Shown one piece after another: positions 22,901 to 33,435 of a stretch of DNA of 64,000 nucleotides. Made by a program: the position numbers and the translations under genes. Origin of the DNA: Notamacropus eugenii. Lineage: Eukaryota; Chordata; Mammalia; Diprotodontia; Macropodidae. The stretch covers positions 224,459,528 through 224,523,527 of the forward strand of contig NC_092876.1 in assembly GCF_028372415.1 (NCBI RefSeq), written 5' to 3'. The notes below the pieces were generated by a model. It saw nothing but the letters and a program-made list of their open reading frames with translations, made no database searches and was not told where the DNA came from. The first letter of the stretch is position 1. Every line of letters begins with the position of its first letter.

Positions 22901-23340
22901 ATGGTAGCTTGTAGTCACACACGTGGTGCTAAAAGCCTTGAATCAATGAAGTTCCACTACCTTTCAGTCAGCCTTAGATGTTTGCCATGATTGTAAGAAC
23001 TCAAATGTGGTTTATTTTTCTTTAAAAGTATTCTTCCTCTTCTTGACCTTTTAAAATTTATGAGCACTGAAACAGTTTTCTCAGAGAAAGTCTTGGAAAT
23101 ATACATCATCACAGTCAAAGCTACAACACAACTGAGCTTTTGATCCTACCTGATTCAAACTGCACTTTCACCTTTCCATATCAAACCTAGACCTTATCTC
23201 TACCTCTACACTAACTCCTCTAGTGTCCCCTTTCTTGTTTGTGCAATGGATCCAGTGAAGTCAACCCAAACTTCAAATCATTTCGCTTCATGTCACAACT
23301 TTAATGTTATTTCATATGTGGCTTCGTGAGAACCTGTTTT
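19944..23340. other. Repeat-poor stretch
   Basis: Largely unique. At 20,030-20,092 'gcaaagcaccttgagctctt' then 'aggtgctctataaatc' resembles an ancient SINE tail. At 21,965 'caattgcatatgcatggg' contains an octamer-like motif. At 22,555-22,605 'agtacttatcc' occurs twice around a small palindrome ('cttagtgctaag'). No exon is recognised. Short frames here overlap each other on both strands and match nothing. Confidence 0.3.
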
Positions 23341-23350
23341 AAATAAATAA

Positions 23351-23397
<47 letters not shown>

Positions 23398-23481
23398 CAT
23401 ATATACACACTTGTGTATATAGATCTATGTATACACGTGTATGTATACATATGTATATGTATATATATGTATATATATATA
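23341..23481. repeat. Compound (AAAT)/(TG)n/(TA) microsatellite
   Basis: An AAAT start leads into about 18 uninterrupted TG units (23,355-23,390), then TATA/TACA/TGTA variants. The tract is a single low-complexity block. Confidence 0.95.
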
Positions 23482-25756
23482 AAGGTTTAGGGACATTTCT
23501 AATATTTTTTGGCATTTGGGGAGAATAATTGGGGTAGACAGCTACTACTTTGTGTTACAAATTTGAATGTGAAATTTCAGAAAACCTCCTTGCATTAAAA
23601 ATGAATTAACTGTGTGATTATTAATTGTGCATATTCCAATCCCTTTGTGCTGTACTGCATGTTTCTTGAATCTCATTTGAATCCTTTGGCTAAGTAATGT
23701 GTCAAGGGGGGTACTAGCCTGAATGCCTGAGTTATTTAAAAAGCAGGACAGCACTTCCAGATTAGAATACCAATGAGTGGGGTTAAAAAGGCGCTACTGT
23801 AGTTGGAGGGCAGCTCTCAGTCTGAGAAGTACCTGAAAAGGACCTCTATGGACTAATTTTCAGAATCACATTGTAATGTGGGCTCATGTCAATCATCAGA
23901 ACAGACAGCTTCATCCCATGATATAAACTAGTTATACATTCAAGAGCTGCCAGAGGATCTTCATTAAAAAGGGACTTAGCATTAAAAGAAGAAGGTTGTT
24001 TTATTATAATGCTTCAAACACAGTTTTTTGTTTTATATGTTCTCAGAAATCTTTTTTTGTTCTTTGCTACAATATCAAAAAAGTGGCACAGAAGAAGCAA
24101 AACATTAAATATTCCATTTTTTAATAGGAATCAAGGAAGCTTTCTGGTTTAAGGCATTAAAATCATATACATTTTTCTAAATTTATTCATGGCTTTGAAT
24201 AACAAAAAGAAATCTCTAGATGTAATAGGAGGATGTTTTTAATCTTTTGTGAGGAGAGATTTGCAGAGCTGACTACTCAAGGTAAAATATCTACTGGCAA
24301 AGTATATCAGTGAGAGCTTTATACATATAAATTTGTATAAAACCTTTGGGCTCTCCACAAGCTTCTAGATACCAGTTAGATATTACAATCCATGTCATTA
24401 AATTTTAATATAATTGTGTTAAGAAGACAACAGTAACAATATCCATGTAAGTAAATCATTGACACTATAATCTAGTATTTAAAGAAACCTTAACAGGGGT
24501 TTAATAAAACAGATAAACGCATCTCTTTACCTATATACAGAACTGTCATTTCAAATCCCTGACAAATATAATTGCCCAAGTTCTGCATCTTCAATGTGTC
24601 CAGAGTGTTTTAATCTAAAGTTGCTCTGGTCTATTCCCAATATACCAAGACAAGTGGCCAAGCAAGAAATTAATTAAAACAATGATGTGAGCTTTCCCCA
24701 AGTAAAATAAGGATTTGCCTCACTGGCTTTGTTTTTTGCCATTCGGTTTCAATGAAGATGCTACTGTATTCTAGGTCATTTTCTCTATAGAAAGGGAGAT
24801 TGCTACCACCAGCATACATTTTTTTCAGTTGGCATTATTATTCAAAAAAGAGTTTGAATAGTGTGTGTATAAAATTGTGTGTGTATATTTATTTATAGAT
24901 AACTCACTAGAAGTCACAATTTACAACTTTGCATGATGACACGATAATGCTATATGTTAATTTCCAGTGCTTCCCCTCAGGAGTCTATCTGGAAGCAAAA
25001 TCATTAAAATGAGTTGTGAAAGCTTGGGAAACCCTCCTGGTGTGGAAGCTCTCCCACCATCATGCAGGAGAGAGCTTAATTAAAGGCCCTCTTGATGCTC
25101 AAAGACCAAATAGCACATGATAAAAGTGCTTTTCTGAAGCTTCTCTCTGTCCTCTGTTTCTCCTATGCATTGGCTTATATGCACAATTACCTCCATCCTG
25201 CCATCCTTAACCAAATAACTCAAAGTTCTGCTCCATAGAATGGATAAAATAGGGTCCCTGAACCTTTGCTCCATAATGTGCTCTGAGAATTCAAGATGGC
25301 ACTTATAAAAAGCCCAGAAGTGGCAACATTCATATACCAAAACTATATTCTGTGTCTGAGAATAGCCATAATTAAAATGAGGGAAAAGGAAAGAAGGAAA
25401 TTGTAGAATATAAATCTTTTCTTTCACAGAAAATGATAGCATTCTAGCATCTAAAAATATTAATCTTATAAAATGCTTGATTTTTTTCTTGAAAAATTTT
25501 GTAGCTCAGTAAATGGACTAACTGATGTTATAAAATAAAGAAGGTGGCTACTACTATTCATCATATATAAATCATAACCATAAATCCCCAGTTCTCAAGA
25601 TACAAGGTAAATGAAACTAGAATTTTTTTTTCCATATGTGATATTTACTGGTAGTGGCCAAAATAATAGCAAAAACAGAGAGGATTTCCAACTCACTTTT
25701 CATTTTTAGCCCATTTTCCAATTAATTGCCAAATTCTGCAGATTCTCTCAAAAATT
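23482..25756. other. Repeat-poor stretch, candidate conserved noncoding DNA
   Basis: AT-rich with many TTAAT/ATTA motifs (for example 'agaaattaattaaaacaatg' at 24,665). I recognise no repeats or exons in it. A 120-codon minus frame (25,080-25,442) is open but lacks any motif I know. Confidence 0.3.
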
Positions 25757-25958
25757 ATACAATCATAGATTTAGAGATGGAAGAGACCTTTGAGACCATC
25801 TAGCCCAATCCTCTCATTTTATAGATGATGGCATCAAAGCCAGAGAGATTAAGGGATTTTTCCAGTGCCATTCAGTGAGTGTCTGAAGTAGAATTTAAGA
25901 CCGAATGTCCTGACTAAATCTCTGTACTCTATTTACTAAGTTAGGATGTCTCTTCCTA
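25757..25958 (-). mobile_element. MIR-class SINE (MIR3/THER-like), antisense
   Basis: 'aatcatagatttagagatgg', 'gagaccatctagcccaatcc', 'ctcattttatagatgatgg', then the decayed head complement ending 'ctatttactaag'. Confidence 0.85.
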
Positions 25959-25984
25959 TTTATTTCTGTAAGTCTGTCCTGTCT

Positions 25985-26275
25985 CAGACCTCATCCATTC
26001 ATTCAACAAGCATTTATTAAGCACCCACTATGTGCTGTGATATGGGCTAGGATTACCAAACCAGAAATGAAACAGCCCCTAATCTCAAGGAGTTTACTTT
26101 CTGTTGGGAGAATGGAAAAGAAAAGAACACAGATAAGTAAATGTAAGTAAGTATTTACCAAAATTAACTTCCAGGAAGGAGGGTACTAGTGACTGGGAGA
26201 ATATCGAAGGAACTCATGCAGGAAAAGCTACTTGAGCTGGATCTTAAACAAAGCTAGGGATTTTAGCAGCTGACA
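25985..26275 (-). mobile_element. L2 3' end, antisense
   Basis: 'ttcaacaagcatttattaag', 'cacccactatgtgctgtg', 'atctcaaggagtttactttc', then 'cttgagctggatcttaaac' from further upstream in L2. Confidence 0.85.
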
Positions 26276-26662
26276 GTCACTACAACTTCTCATTTGCTAC
26301 TCTAATCTATTCTGCCTTTTTCAAACTGTTTCCTATAAATTCTTTTTAAGTGTTTCTAAATCCTTATAACATCCAAGGCACTGTCTAAACCTTGGTTGTA
26401 TTTCCTTAAACTCTAGAAAGATAATCCAAGCTTCTGTATAAATTGTTCCACATGTGAAGAGATCTTCTGATTGTTTTCTTGTTGTGGTGGCTATTGTTAT
26501 TGTTTCTGTTGTCGTTTTAATATGTATTCATTTGCTTGTCTCTTAAACTTTTCTCATCTATCTAAGAAGCTTTATCAGAGGAATTTCACCAGGATTCAAG
26601 GATTCTATATGTTGCAATATCTCCCCAATGCTTGTAGATGTTTTAAACTCCTCAGATGTAGT

Positions 26663-26910
26663 TGGGCAGGTAGGTGGTGCAGTGGATAGAATAGATTCAA
26701 GATGAATCTTCTTAAGTACAAATCTGACTTCAGACACTTACTAGCTGTGTGACCCTGGGCAAGTCACTTAAAAACCTGTTGTTTGCCTCAATTCCTCATC
26801 CATAACATGAGCTGGAGAAGATAACGACAAACCACTCTGGTATCTCTGCTAAGAAAACTCCAAATTGGGTAATAAAAAGTGGACACGATTGAAACAACTA
26901 AACAACAAAA
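26663..26910 (+). mobile_element. MAR1-like CORE-SINE with target-site duplication
   Basis: Complete from 'caggtaggtggtgcagtgg' through 'gtgaccctgggcaagtcac' to the RTE tail ('tggtatctctgctaag', 'gtggacacgattgaaac'). Flanks agatgtagt (26,654-26,662) and agatgtaat (26,911-26,919) match at 8 of 9 bases. Confidence 0.9.
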
Positions 26911-27081
26911 AGATGTAATAAGTGCCACACTTGTCTATATTTCTTTCTTACTTTTGCCAGGCATTTGTCCCAATTTATTTGTCTTTTATATTACTACCTG
27001 AGGTACCCAAGATAAGTAACAAAGTACAGAGAGCTTGTCCTGTGTTCTTTCTTACCTATCCTCATATCCTTACATACAGTC

Positions 27082-27215
27082 ATACAATAAGGTCATAGAT
27101 CTAGAAATGGAAGGATCTTAGAGGTTATCTAGTCTAGAACTCTCATTTTACAGGCGAGGAGACAAAGGCTAAGAGAGTCATGTGCCTCCAAATTCAAATC
27201 TATTTCCCTGGCATG
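27082..27215 (-). mobile_element. MIR-class SINE fragment, antisense
   Basis: 'ggtcatagatctagaaatgg', 'gaggttatctagtctagaac', 'ttacaggcgaggagac'. The part toward the head is lost. Confidence 0.75.
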
Positions 27216-28012
27216 GGATTGTTTCCCATGAACACTTACCTTGTGATAATACCAACTATGCATGCAAGTCCATGAAAATCTGATTTCTGAAGTCCTTGAT
27301 TAACTTTATTTTTTAATTTGGAAAATATTATTCTATCTGAATGAGAGTTTTGAAAGTTTTCAGAACAGTTGAAAATTTTCATTTAATCATTACATTATAT
27401 TTTTATTACTTTTCCATGTTTTTAATTTTTTTATTCCATTTTTCAAGCCGTTACTTCAAATAAAACATATTATCAGTTTTAATGTACTGACCTATTCTCC
27501 AACAATCTTCATCTATTTTTTCTTGTGAAACACTTTCGGGAAAAAAGTCGCAGTTGAAAAAGAATTCAATCTTACAGATTTTAGTGGAATTTTCTTTTTC
27601 CGAAGACCTATAGTCATCTATGTACCATGAAACTTTTAAAATATCTTTGATGGAGGACTTTTAATACTATTATAAGGATTTCATGTCTAGCCCCTTCCTC
27701 CCAGACATGCATAGCTCTTGAGAAAAGAAAGCCTCTCTATCATTAATGCTTTAGTTGGTCCGTCAAACTTTTCTAAGCAGAGCCTGAAAAGCCACTGCCT
27801 ATATTGTACATGAAACTAACAAAAGGCTCATTAGTCAGATGAACAAAGAATACTTTGAATATCAATGTCTATTTTACAGCAAATCTTTCTCCAATAAATC
27901 TCACAGCAAATTTTTTTGGGGGGTGAAGGGAGCAAGAGGTCTCTTTTATTTCAGAGTGCTAGACACTACTTGTGAAAAATTCATGTAGAAAAAAACTTAA
28001 AAACTAATGTAT
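27216..28012. other. Unassigned AT-rich sequence
   Basis: Very AT-rich with T-runs. No family or exon recognised. Confidence 0.35.
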
Positions 28013-28242
28013 TAAGAAGCCTTTCCTGGTCATCATTAATGCTAGTGCCTTCACTCTGAAATTATTCCCAATTTATTCTGTATGTATCTTGTTTGAACAT
28101 GGTGGTTTTAATGTAGTCTTCTCCATTAAACTGTGAGCTCCTAGGGAGCAGGGACGATCTATGTTGTCCTTCTTTGCATCCCAAGCATCTGCCTGGCACA
28201 TAATAGGTATTTAATAAAAGCTTGTCAACTGGTAAAAAAAAA
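28013..28242 (+). mobile_element. L2-like tail unit with poly(A) and target-site duplication
   Basis: It reads 'gtgagctcctagggagcagg', 'gcatctgcctggcacataat', 'aggtatttaataaaagcttg' and ends in about 11 A residues. The flanks aaactaatgtat (28,001-28,012) and aaactaatgcat (28,243-28,254) differ at one base. A poly(A) tail and duplication point to LINE-1-type mobilisation of an L2-derived end. Classical L2 ends in short tandem repeats. Confidence 0.75.
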
Positions 28243-28329
28243 AAACTAATGCATGCCATTTTTGGAATGGAAACTTTGCATACAACAGTGATTTTCATAT
28301 TTTCTTAAATCTAAAATGAGTATATAAAT

Positions 28330-28466
28330 CATTTAGACAAGTTCTCTCGTTCTGCAGGTGTGGCAACTGAGAGATTTAATGAGTTAATCCAAAACACACA
28401 CCTAGCAGGTAGAAAAGGAAGGGCCTTAAGCCCAGAGCATTTGACTCCAAATCTACTCTAGTAGTT
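28330..28466 (-). mobile_element. MIR-class SINE fragment, antisense
   Basis: 'tgcaggtgtggcaactgag', 'cacacacctagcaggtag', 'catttgactccaaatctac'. A middle and head fragment only. Confidence 0.6.
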
Positions 28467-28478
28467 TTTTGTAGTAGT

Positions 28479-28505
28479 GTTTTGTTTTGTTTTGTTTTGT
28501 TTTTG
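28479..28505. repeat. (TTTTG)n
   Basis: About five pentamer units. The unit suggests a decayed A-tail of an antisense insertion, but I see no matching body. Confidence 0.9.
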
Positions 28506-28877
28506 CCTGTGATTTCTTTGGTACAAAAAACCCTGGTAAGGAAATCCCATTCACCATGAAGACTGGCAACTTGTTTGTAACTTAGAGTCTTAGAGTTTCT
28601 CCAGTCCCTGCGTGTTTGCCCAATTACTATATGTTAGAGTCAGGATATACACACAGCTCTTACTGCATCTCTAACAGCTGTATCATGTTGCCTCCCAGTT
28701 CTCTGAGTGGAAACAATTCTTTTGAGTTTTTCAATCTGTAAGCTTGCATTACGGATCTGCTTTTTGAGCTATCAGTGGTTTGTCCTAAGTAGAGAGGTTC
28801 CAAAATACATCTAGGTACTGTGATTCCTTCAAGTGAAATCACAAATTTAATGCAGATCATTCTGCACACTCTGGCAT
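28506..28877. other. Unassigned sequence
   Basis: No recognised repeat or exon. A minus frame at 28,660-28,911 crosses into the MIR that follows and is not a gene. Confidence 0.35.
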
Positions 28878-29012
28878 CACAGACAGAGCTAAAGGGGACT
28901 TCACAGGTCACCTAGCCCAACCTCTTCAATTTATGGAGAAGGAAAGGTAAGGCTTTGAACAGTTAAGTGACTTGTCCAAGGTCACACAGGTACTGTCATC
29001 TATGGCTCTGTT
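28878..29012 (-). mobile_element. MIR-class SINE fragment, antisense
   Basis: 'caggtcacctagcccaacc', 'cagttaagtgacttgtccaa', 'ggtcacacaggtactg'. Confidence 0.75.
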
Positions 29013-29034
29013 TGAATTTGAGAAAGTGGTATTT

Positions 29035-29210
29035 AAAATTAGTCAGAAAGTGTGGTACAGGCAAAGTCACAGAGTGAAAAGATAACTTCCAAAAATCTGA
29101 TTTTTACTATATGCATGTAACTTTGGACAAGTTTCTTAACATGCCTGAGCCTAGGTTTCCAATGAGGAGACGGCCTCTGAGGTTCTTTCCACCTCTAGAT
29201 CCATTTCCTT
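29035..29210 (+). mobile_element. MIR-class SINE
   Basis: 'ggacaagtttcttaacatgc', 'tgagcctaggtttcc', 'ggcctctgaggttctttcc'. It lies tail to tail with the antisense MIR just upstream. Confidence 0.6.
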
Positions 29211-30506
29211 TGAAATACACAAAATATATTGACCTTCACAGATGGGTCATTAGGGGTTAGAAAGCATACAGTACAAACCTACAAAACACTCAGTGGAGAG
29301 GACAGGCAAACATGGCTCTATTTCATGGACTTTATATTTTGATGGCAGCTTTGCTTTCCTGTAGACCATCAGGAATGAAAAGGTGACTTGTTTAGAGCAA
29401 TGTAAAAGGCAATCCACAAGGAGAAAGAGGGTACTTGGGAGTAAACCAGGGATCTCACAGTGCTCTATGTAAGCACATTCATGAATGCATACAGGTAGAA
29501 ACATCATTAAACATTTATTTCATTGTCAAAAACTTGGAAGGGGAGGAAAGGGGAGAAATCAAGAAAATAGGAAAGAAAGGAAAGATGAAATGAAACATTG
29601 CTAAGATAATGGGACCTGGGATTTCCTCCAGTTTTTGAAAGCTTTGGAAAGTAGCCTTCAAAAAAGCCTGCCCTTTAATAGCAGTTTACCACTTCCTTCT
29701 GTTTTAGAAGTCTGAGCTACAATGGTTTCTTGTGAAAACACCAAGAGGGCCTAAGTGGATCCTTGTTTCTGTGTACATCAGAACTTAGAATGATTTCTTG
29801 ACTTGGGATATTGATAGTCAAGCAAAAAGAATGTGCAGCAAGGTGAGAAAGTTGCTGCTAATACAAAAAACACACGGAGGAAATAGTCGATAACAAAGAT
29901 ACCTTGAAGTGTGGCTTGCAATGATTAGAAGCCTGGAAGCTAAATAGCATTTTGCAATTCATTGTCCAGAGAGAACTAAAAAGGAGAATAAAGACAATAT
30001 GTCTAAAAGGCATAGTTTCTTTAACACTGTACCTGATAGAAATTCCTAAATATTAAAGAGGCAGAAATCAATGTATAATTTTTAGCCACGTTAGTCTATT
30101 TATATGACACCAAAACATCGAATAAATGGTGAGAAATCAGTCTTCTTAAAGCTTTCTCTACAATAAAATTAAATCCTGATATTTGGAAACAACCACGACT
30201 GTATTTTTTTTACTGTTTTCATAGGAAAATCAGGCATGACCTTGATTTTGTCGAATAAATAACAAAATCTCAATGCATAATTTTGATAAGATTATTTTGT
30301 CTATTATCTACTCCATCCAGGATGTAAAATTATTTTTACAAATGCCTTGCCAAAAATTTCACTAGAGAAATCAAGGTGGCAATACATTCATATTTCTGAA
30401 TCCCTTTCTTTTTTTAAGTGTGGCATCATACAATATGCCTATACAGGGCTACCAAAATCTAGAACGTTGAAGCACAGTTGATTGGCTGTCTGAATGTTTC
30501 AGCCTC
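29211..30506. other. Repeat-poor stretch
   Basis: No repeat family recognised. Purine-rich at 29,530-29,600. An 85-codon minus frame (29,250-29,507) matches nothing I know. Confidence 0.3.
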
Positions 30507-30507
30507 T

Positions 30508-30550
<43 letters not shown>

Positions 30551-30562
30551 TGTGTGTGTGTT
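30507..30562. repeat. (TG)n(CG)4(TG)n alternating tract
   Basis: Strict purine-pyrimidine alternation: TG repeats, then 'gcgcgcgcgcacg', then TG repeats. The CpG run is notable in a CpG-poor window. This is a textbook Z-DNA-prone composition. Confidence 0.95.
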
Positions 30563-31861
30563 GTATGGTAAACACAGCTAAATTTAAAAGTTTTGTGATA
30601 AAATTATTTTTTGCTTACTGTATTAAAGACTAGTCATCACGCAATCAACAGAAATAGCCATGATCTTAAGTATAATACAGTGTTAGAAGGTTCAAAAAGT
30701 TCTTTCTTTCTCAACCATGCAAGAAAATTAGTCTGAATTTTTATTTAAAGAAACTACCTAAAAGTTAGACAAAATAATCTAATTAATTCTACATTTTATT
30801 TGTGTTGTGTGTCCAGGTCTGGGCATATTCTGGTTCCACTATACAGTCAAATAGACTGGTTTAAGGCATGCACTAGGAATATTGAGTCCAACAGCAGTTC
30901 CTCTATTTGAGAAGCAATGCTTTTAAAATGATAAGATTCTGGTCTCCCATAGTGCTACTGGACAGGATGACTACTTAAAGAAAGTGTCTGGTTTGAGGAG
31001 GGAAGAATATGACAAAGAAACAGACACAATCCTGAAGGGAGCCAAACGGACAGATGCTGCAGGCTATCTTGAGCTTCTGTTAAATATGAGAACGAAGGGG
31101 CATGAACCTAAGCTAGAGAATAGCCTCGCTCTAAAAGTGTTTCAAATTCTTTTTACGACTGCCCTTTGTGGGATAAACAGCCAAGAAAATATGACAAGCA
31201 GAATACACAAAAAGAAAATGGACAAGGAGACACTGGGGAATGTCACATCCAGTTTAATGAGCAGGAACTGTTAACTTTCTCTTTTTGGTCTTTTAGTTTT
31301 ATTTAATACTTATTGATCTTCTTCCCCCTCCAAAAAAAATCTGTGTTTTCTGTAAGTTAAACTTACCTAAAATATACCCATTTTCTTGAATGCTCTCTAA
31401 GACTGACCAAATATTCTAAGCCATTATATTCTAAAGAATCCCTCCCTCTCACAGAGTTGCATTTGAACCTAAATGCCTAGCAGTGATTCCACTCAGCAAA
31501 ATGTTTTCCTGTAAATAGACTTTCCAGTTTTGTTTGGTAACATTTTTCTGGTGAAAAGGATAAGGAATTTTTTTTATTCAATATACAATGTGGCATTTTA
31601 GAAAGAATCTTCAAGTTTGGACTTTCAGTTCTGTTGCTTAATTCCTTCTCATTAGGTAGAAACCTTCAGACCACATAATTTCCATGGAGTGAATAAAATA
31701 ATAATGCAGCCATTATATAAAACACATAAAAGCTTAGTCATCTAAGCCATTAGGAAATGGTCCTACAACTTCTGTGAACAAGTTTACATCACAACTTAAA
31801 ATAAACTTCTATGAAATTCTCTAATTATAAGCCTATAATAATAATAAATAAATAATACATT
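30563..31861. other. Unassigned sequence with a 96-codon frame
   Basis: No repeat recognised. The plus frame at 30,984-31,274 encodes a Lys/Glu/Thr-rich, hydrophilic 96-residue product with no family I know. It has no visible promoter or partner exon, and I treat it as a chance frame. The rest is AT-rich. Confidence 0.3.
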
Positions 31862-32112
31862 GGAAATGTGGTATAGTAGTAAGAACAGTAGGCTTGGAAT
31901 CAAGGGACCTTAATTTCAATGGTACCTCTAACAATTACTGGATTTATGTCCATGTCATGGCTATTTGATTTCACTGAATATAAGTTTCCACATCTATAAA
32001 ATGGGAATGAGAACATTTGCACTACTATCCCCATCACAGAATTTGTACAAAGAAAGAACTTTGTAAATATTAAAATACTATAGTAATAGAAGTTATGGTT
32101 TATTATTTAGTA
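31862..32112 (+). mobile_element. MIR-class SINE
   Basis: 'gtaagaacagtaggcttgg', 'gtttccacatctataaaatg', 'gaactttgtaaatatt'. An older, full-length but diverged copy. Confidence 0.75.
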
Positions 32113-32195
32113 ACCATTCATTCATTCACTCAACAAATACTATCCAGTGCTCAGTACTGCATTTGAGGTTACAAAGGACTGCAGGAAGCAAGAGG
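32113..32195 (-). mobile_element. Short L2 3' fragment, antisense
   Basis: 'ccattcattcattcactc' then 'aacaaatactatccag' resembles the antisense L2 extremity. Short and diverged. Confidence 0.4.
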
Positions 32196-32477
32196 AGATT
32201 GTTGATATTTCTAAGATGTGCCTCTTTGTTGGATACTTGAAAGGATCTATGATGTCAGCCATGTGAGTAACCTTTCCATGTGAATAAATTCTTCTATCAT
32301 TTCTAAGCTGAAATCATTTCTTTTATACAGTGCTCATTTACATTACTACATCTTTATTGTTCTGGTGAAAAGTTAACAAAATAATCACACTAATTTTTTT
32401 TTAAATTTTGGAGAAGTAATGAAAAAATTAGGCTGTCTTTTTCTACCTTAACAGCATGTCTAATCTAAGTCTCCTTC

Positions 32478-32676
32478 AAGACACAATAGATAGAATGCTG
32501 GTCTTAGAGTCAAGAAGACTGGAATTGAAATCCAGCTTCAGACTCTTCCTAACTGTGTGCCTCTGAGTGAGTCACTTAAGTTCTGTCTGCCTCAATTTTC
32601 CTCAACTACAAAATGGGGATAATACCACCCAGGGTTGTTCTGAGGATCAAATGAGATAATTTTGATTATTGAGAGG
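32478..32676 (+). mobile_element. Marsupial-type MIR SINE
   Basis: 'gatagaatgctggtcttag', 'tgaaatccagcttcagac', 'gtgagtcacttaag', 'cagggttgttctgaggatc', 'aaatgagataattttg'. Full length. Confidence 0.85.
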
Positions 32677-32689
32677 TCTTATGGCAGTG

Positions 32690-32880
32690 TGGATAGAGCT
32701 GGTCTTGGTATCAGGAAAACTAGTTCCACTTACTGGCCATATGACCCTGGGTAAGTTGTTTTGCCTCTTAATGATCCAGGCAAGCAGGCATCTAAGATAA
32801 CAAATTGCAAAAGAAAGTGCTAACCTGCCTTGAGAAAGTTCTTCACCAGATGCTTCCTATCCCATGAAAGTATAGAAGGC
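32690..32880 (+). mobile_element. SINE with non-RTE body (same family as 55,497-56,385)
   Basis: A tRNA/MIR-like head ('gtggatagagctggtcttgg', 'atgaccctgggtaagttg') is followed by a distinct body: 'gcatctaagataacaaattg', 'gtgctaacctgccttgag', 'cttcaccagatgcttcc'. The same head-plus-body order is seen, split, near 55.5 and 56.3 kb. Confidence 0.55.
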
Positions 32881-32891
32881 CAGCAGGAGTC

Positions 32892-32924
32892 TGCATGCAT
32901 GCACGTGCGCACGCACACACAAAA

Positions 32925-32980
<56 letters not shown>
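32892..32980. repeat. (CA)n microsatellite with GC-alternating lead
   Basis: 'tgcatgcatgcacgtgcgc' and related alternation leads into a pure (CA)n of about 27 units at 32,926-32,980. Z-DNA-prone. It is the complement type of the (TG)n at 33,222. Confidence 0.95.
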
Positions 32981-32982
<2 letters not shown>

Positions 32983-32984
32983 TT

Positions 32985-33135
32985 CCCAAAGATGTTCTAG
33001 GTGCCTGAGATACAGAAACAAAGACAAAATTAGTATTCCCAGAGCAAGGGCAGTCTCTTTCGTATCCCTAGTGACTTATTACAGTGCCTGGCACACAGTA
33101 GGCACTTATTAAATGTTAATTGATTTATTGATTTG
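32985..33135. mobile_element. Two short L2 ends in opposite orientation
   Basis: The left part ('gttctaggtgcctgagatac', 'aacaaagacaaaattag') is antisense L2. From about 33,045 the sense L2 end follows: 'gggcagtctctttcgtatcc', 'cagtgcctggcacacagtag', 'gcacttattaaatg'. They form a small foldback. Confidence 0.65.
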
Positions 33136-33218
33136 CATCAGCCCTTAAAAGTCCAAATCAATAAAGCCTCCGTAAAGGCTTTCCTTATGCACCTTGTGGT
33201 AAATTTTTTCTTCTTTGA

Positions 33219-33221
<3 letters not shown>

Positions 33222-33258
<37 letters not shown>

Positions 33259-33285
33259 GTGTGTATGTGCATGTGTGCATGTGGG
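33222..33285. repeat. (TG)n microsatellite
   Basis: About 16 pure TG units, then TGCG/TGCA variants. It is an inverted complement of the (CA)n about 240 bases upstream. Confidence 0.95.
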
Positions 33286-33289
33286 TGTA

Positions 33290-33435
33290 CTACATTTATC
33301 ATATAGCATATGAATTTATGTCTCATCCCCCTCCAATAAAACTGGAAGCTTGATTAGGGCAGAAGCTGTATTTTATCTAAACTTTGTGTTTCCTCCTTCA
33401 TTCAGTCTAATATATATTTATTAAATGGATTGATG
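33290..33435 (+). mobile_element. L2 3' end
   Basis: 'aataaaactggaagcttg', 'ttagggcagaagctg', 'aatatatatttattaaatgg'. Diverged. Confidence 0.5.

Noticed and set aside
30984..31274. 96-codon plus-strand frame as a gene
   Set aside because: Hydrophilic product without recognisable domain or context; a chance frame is simpler.
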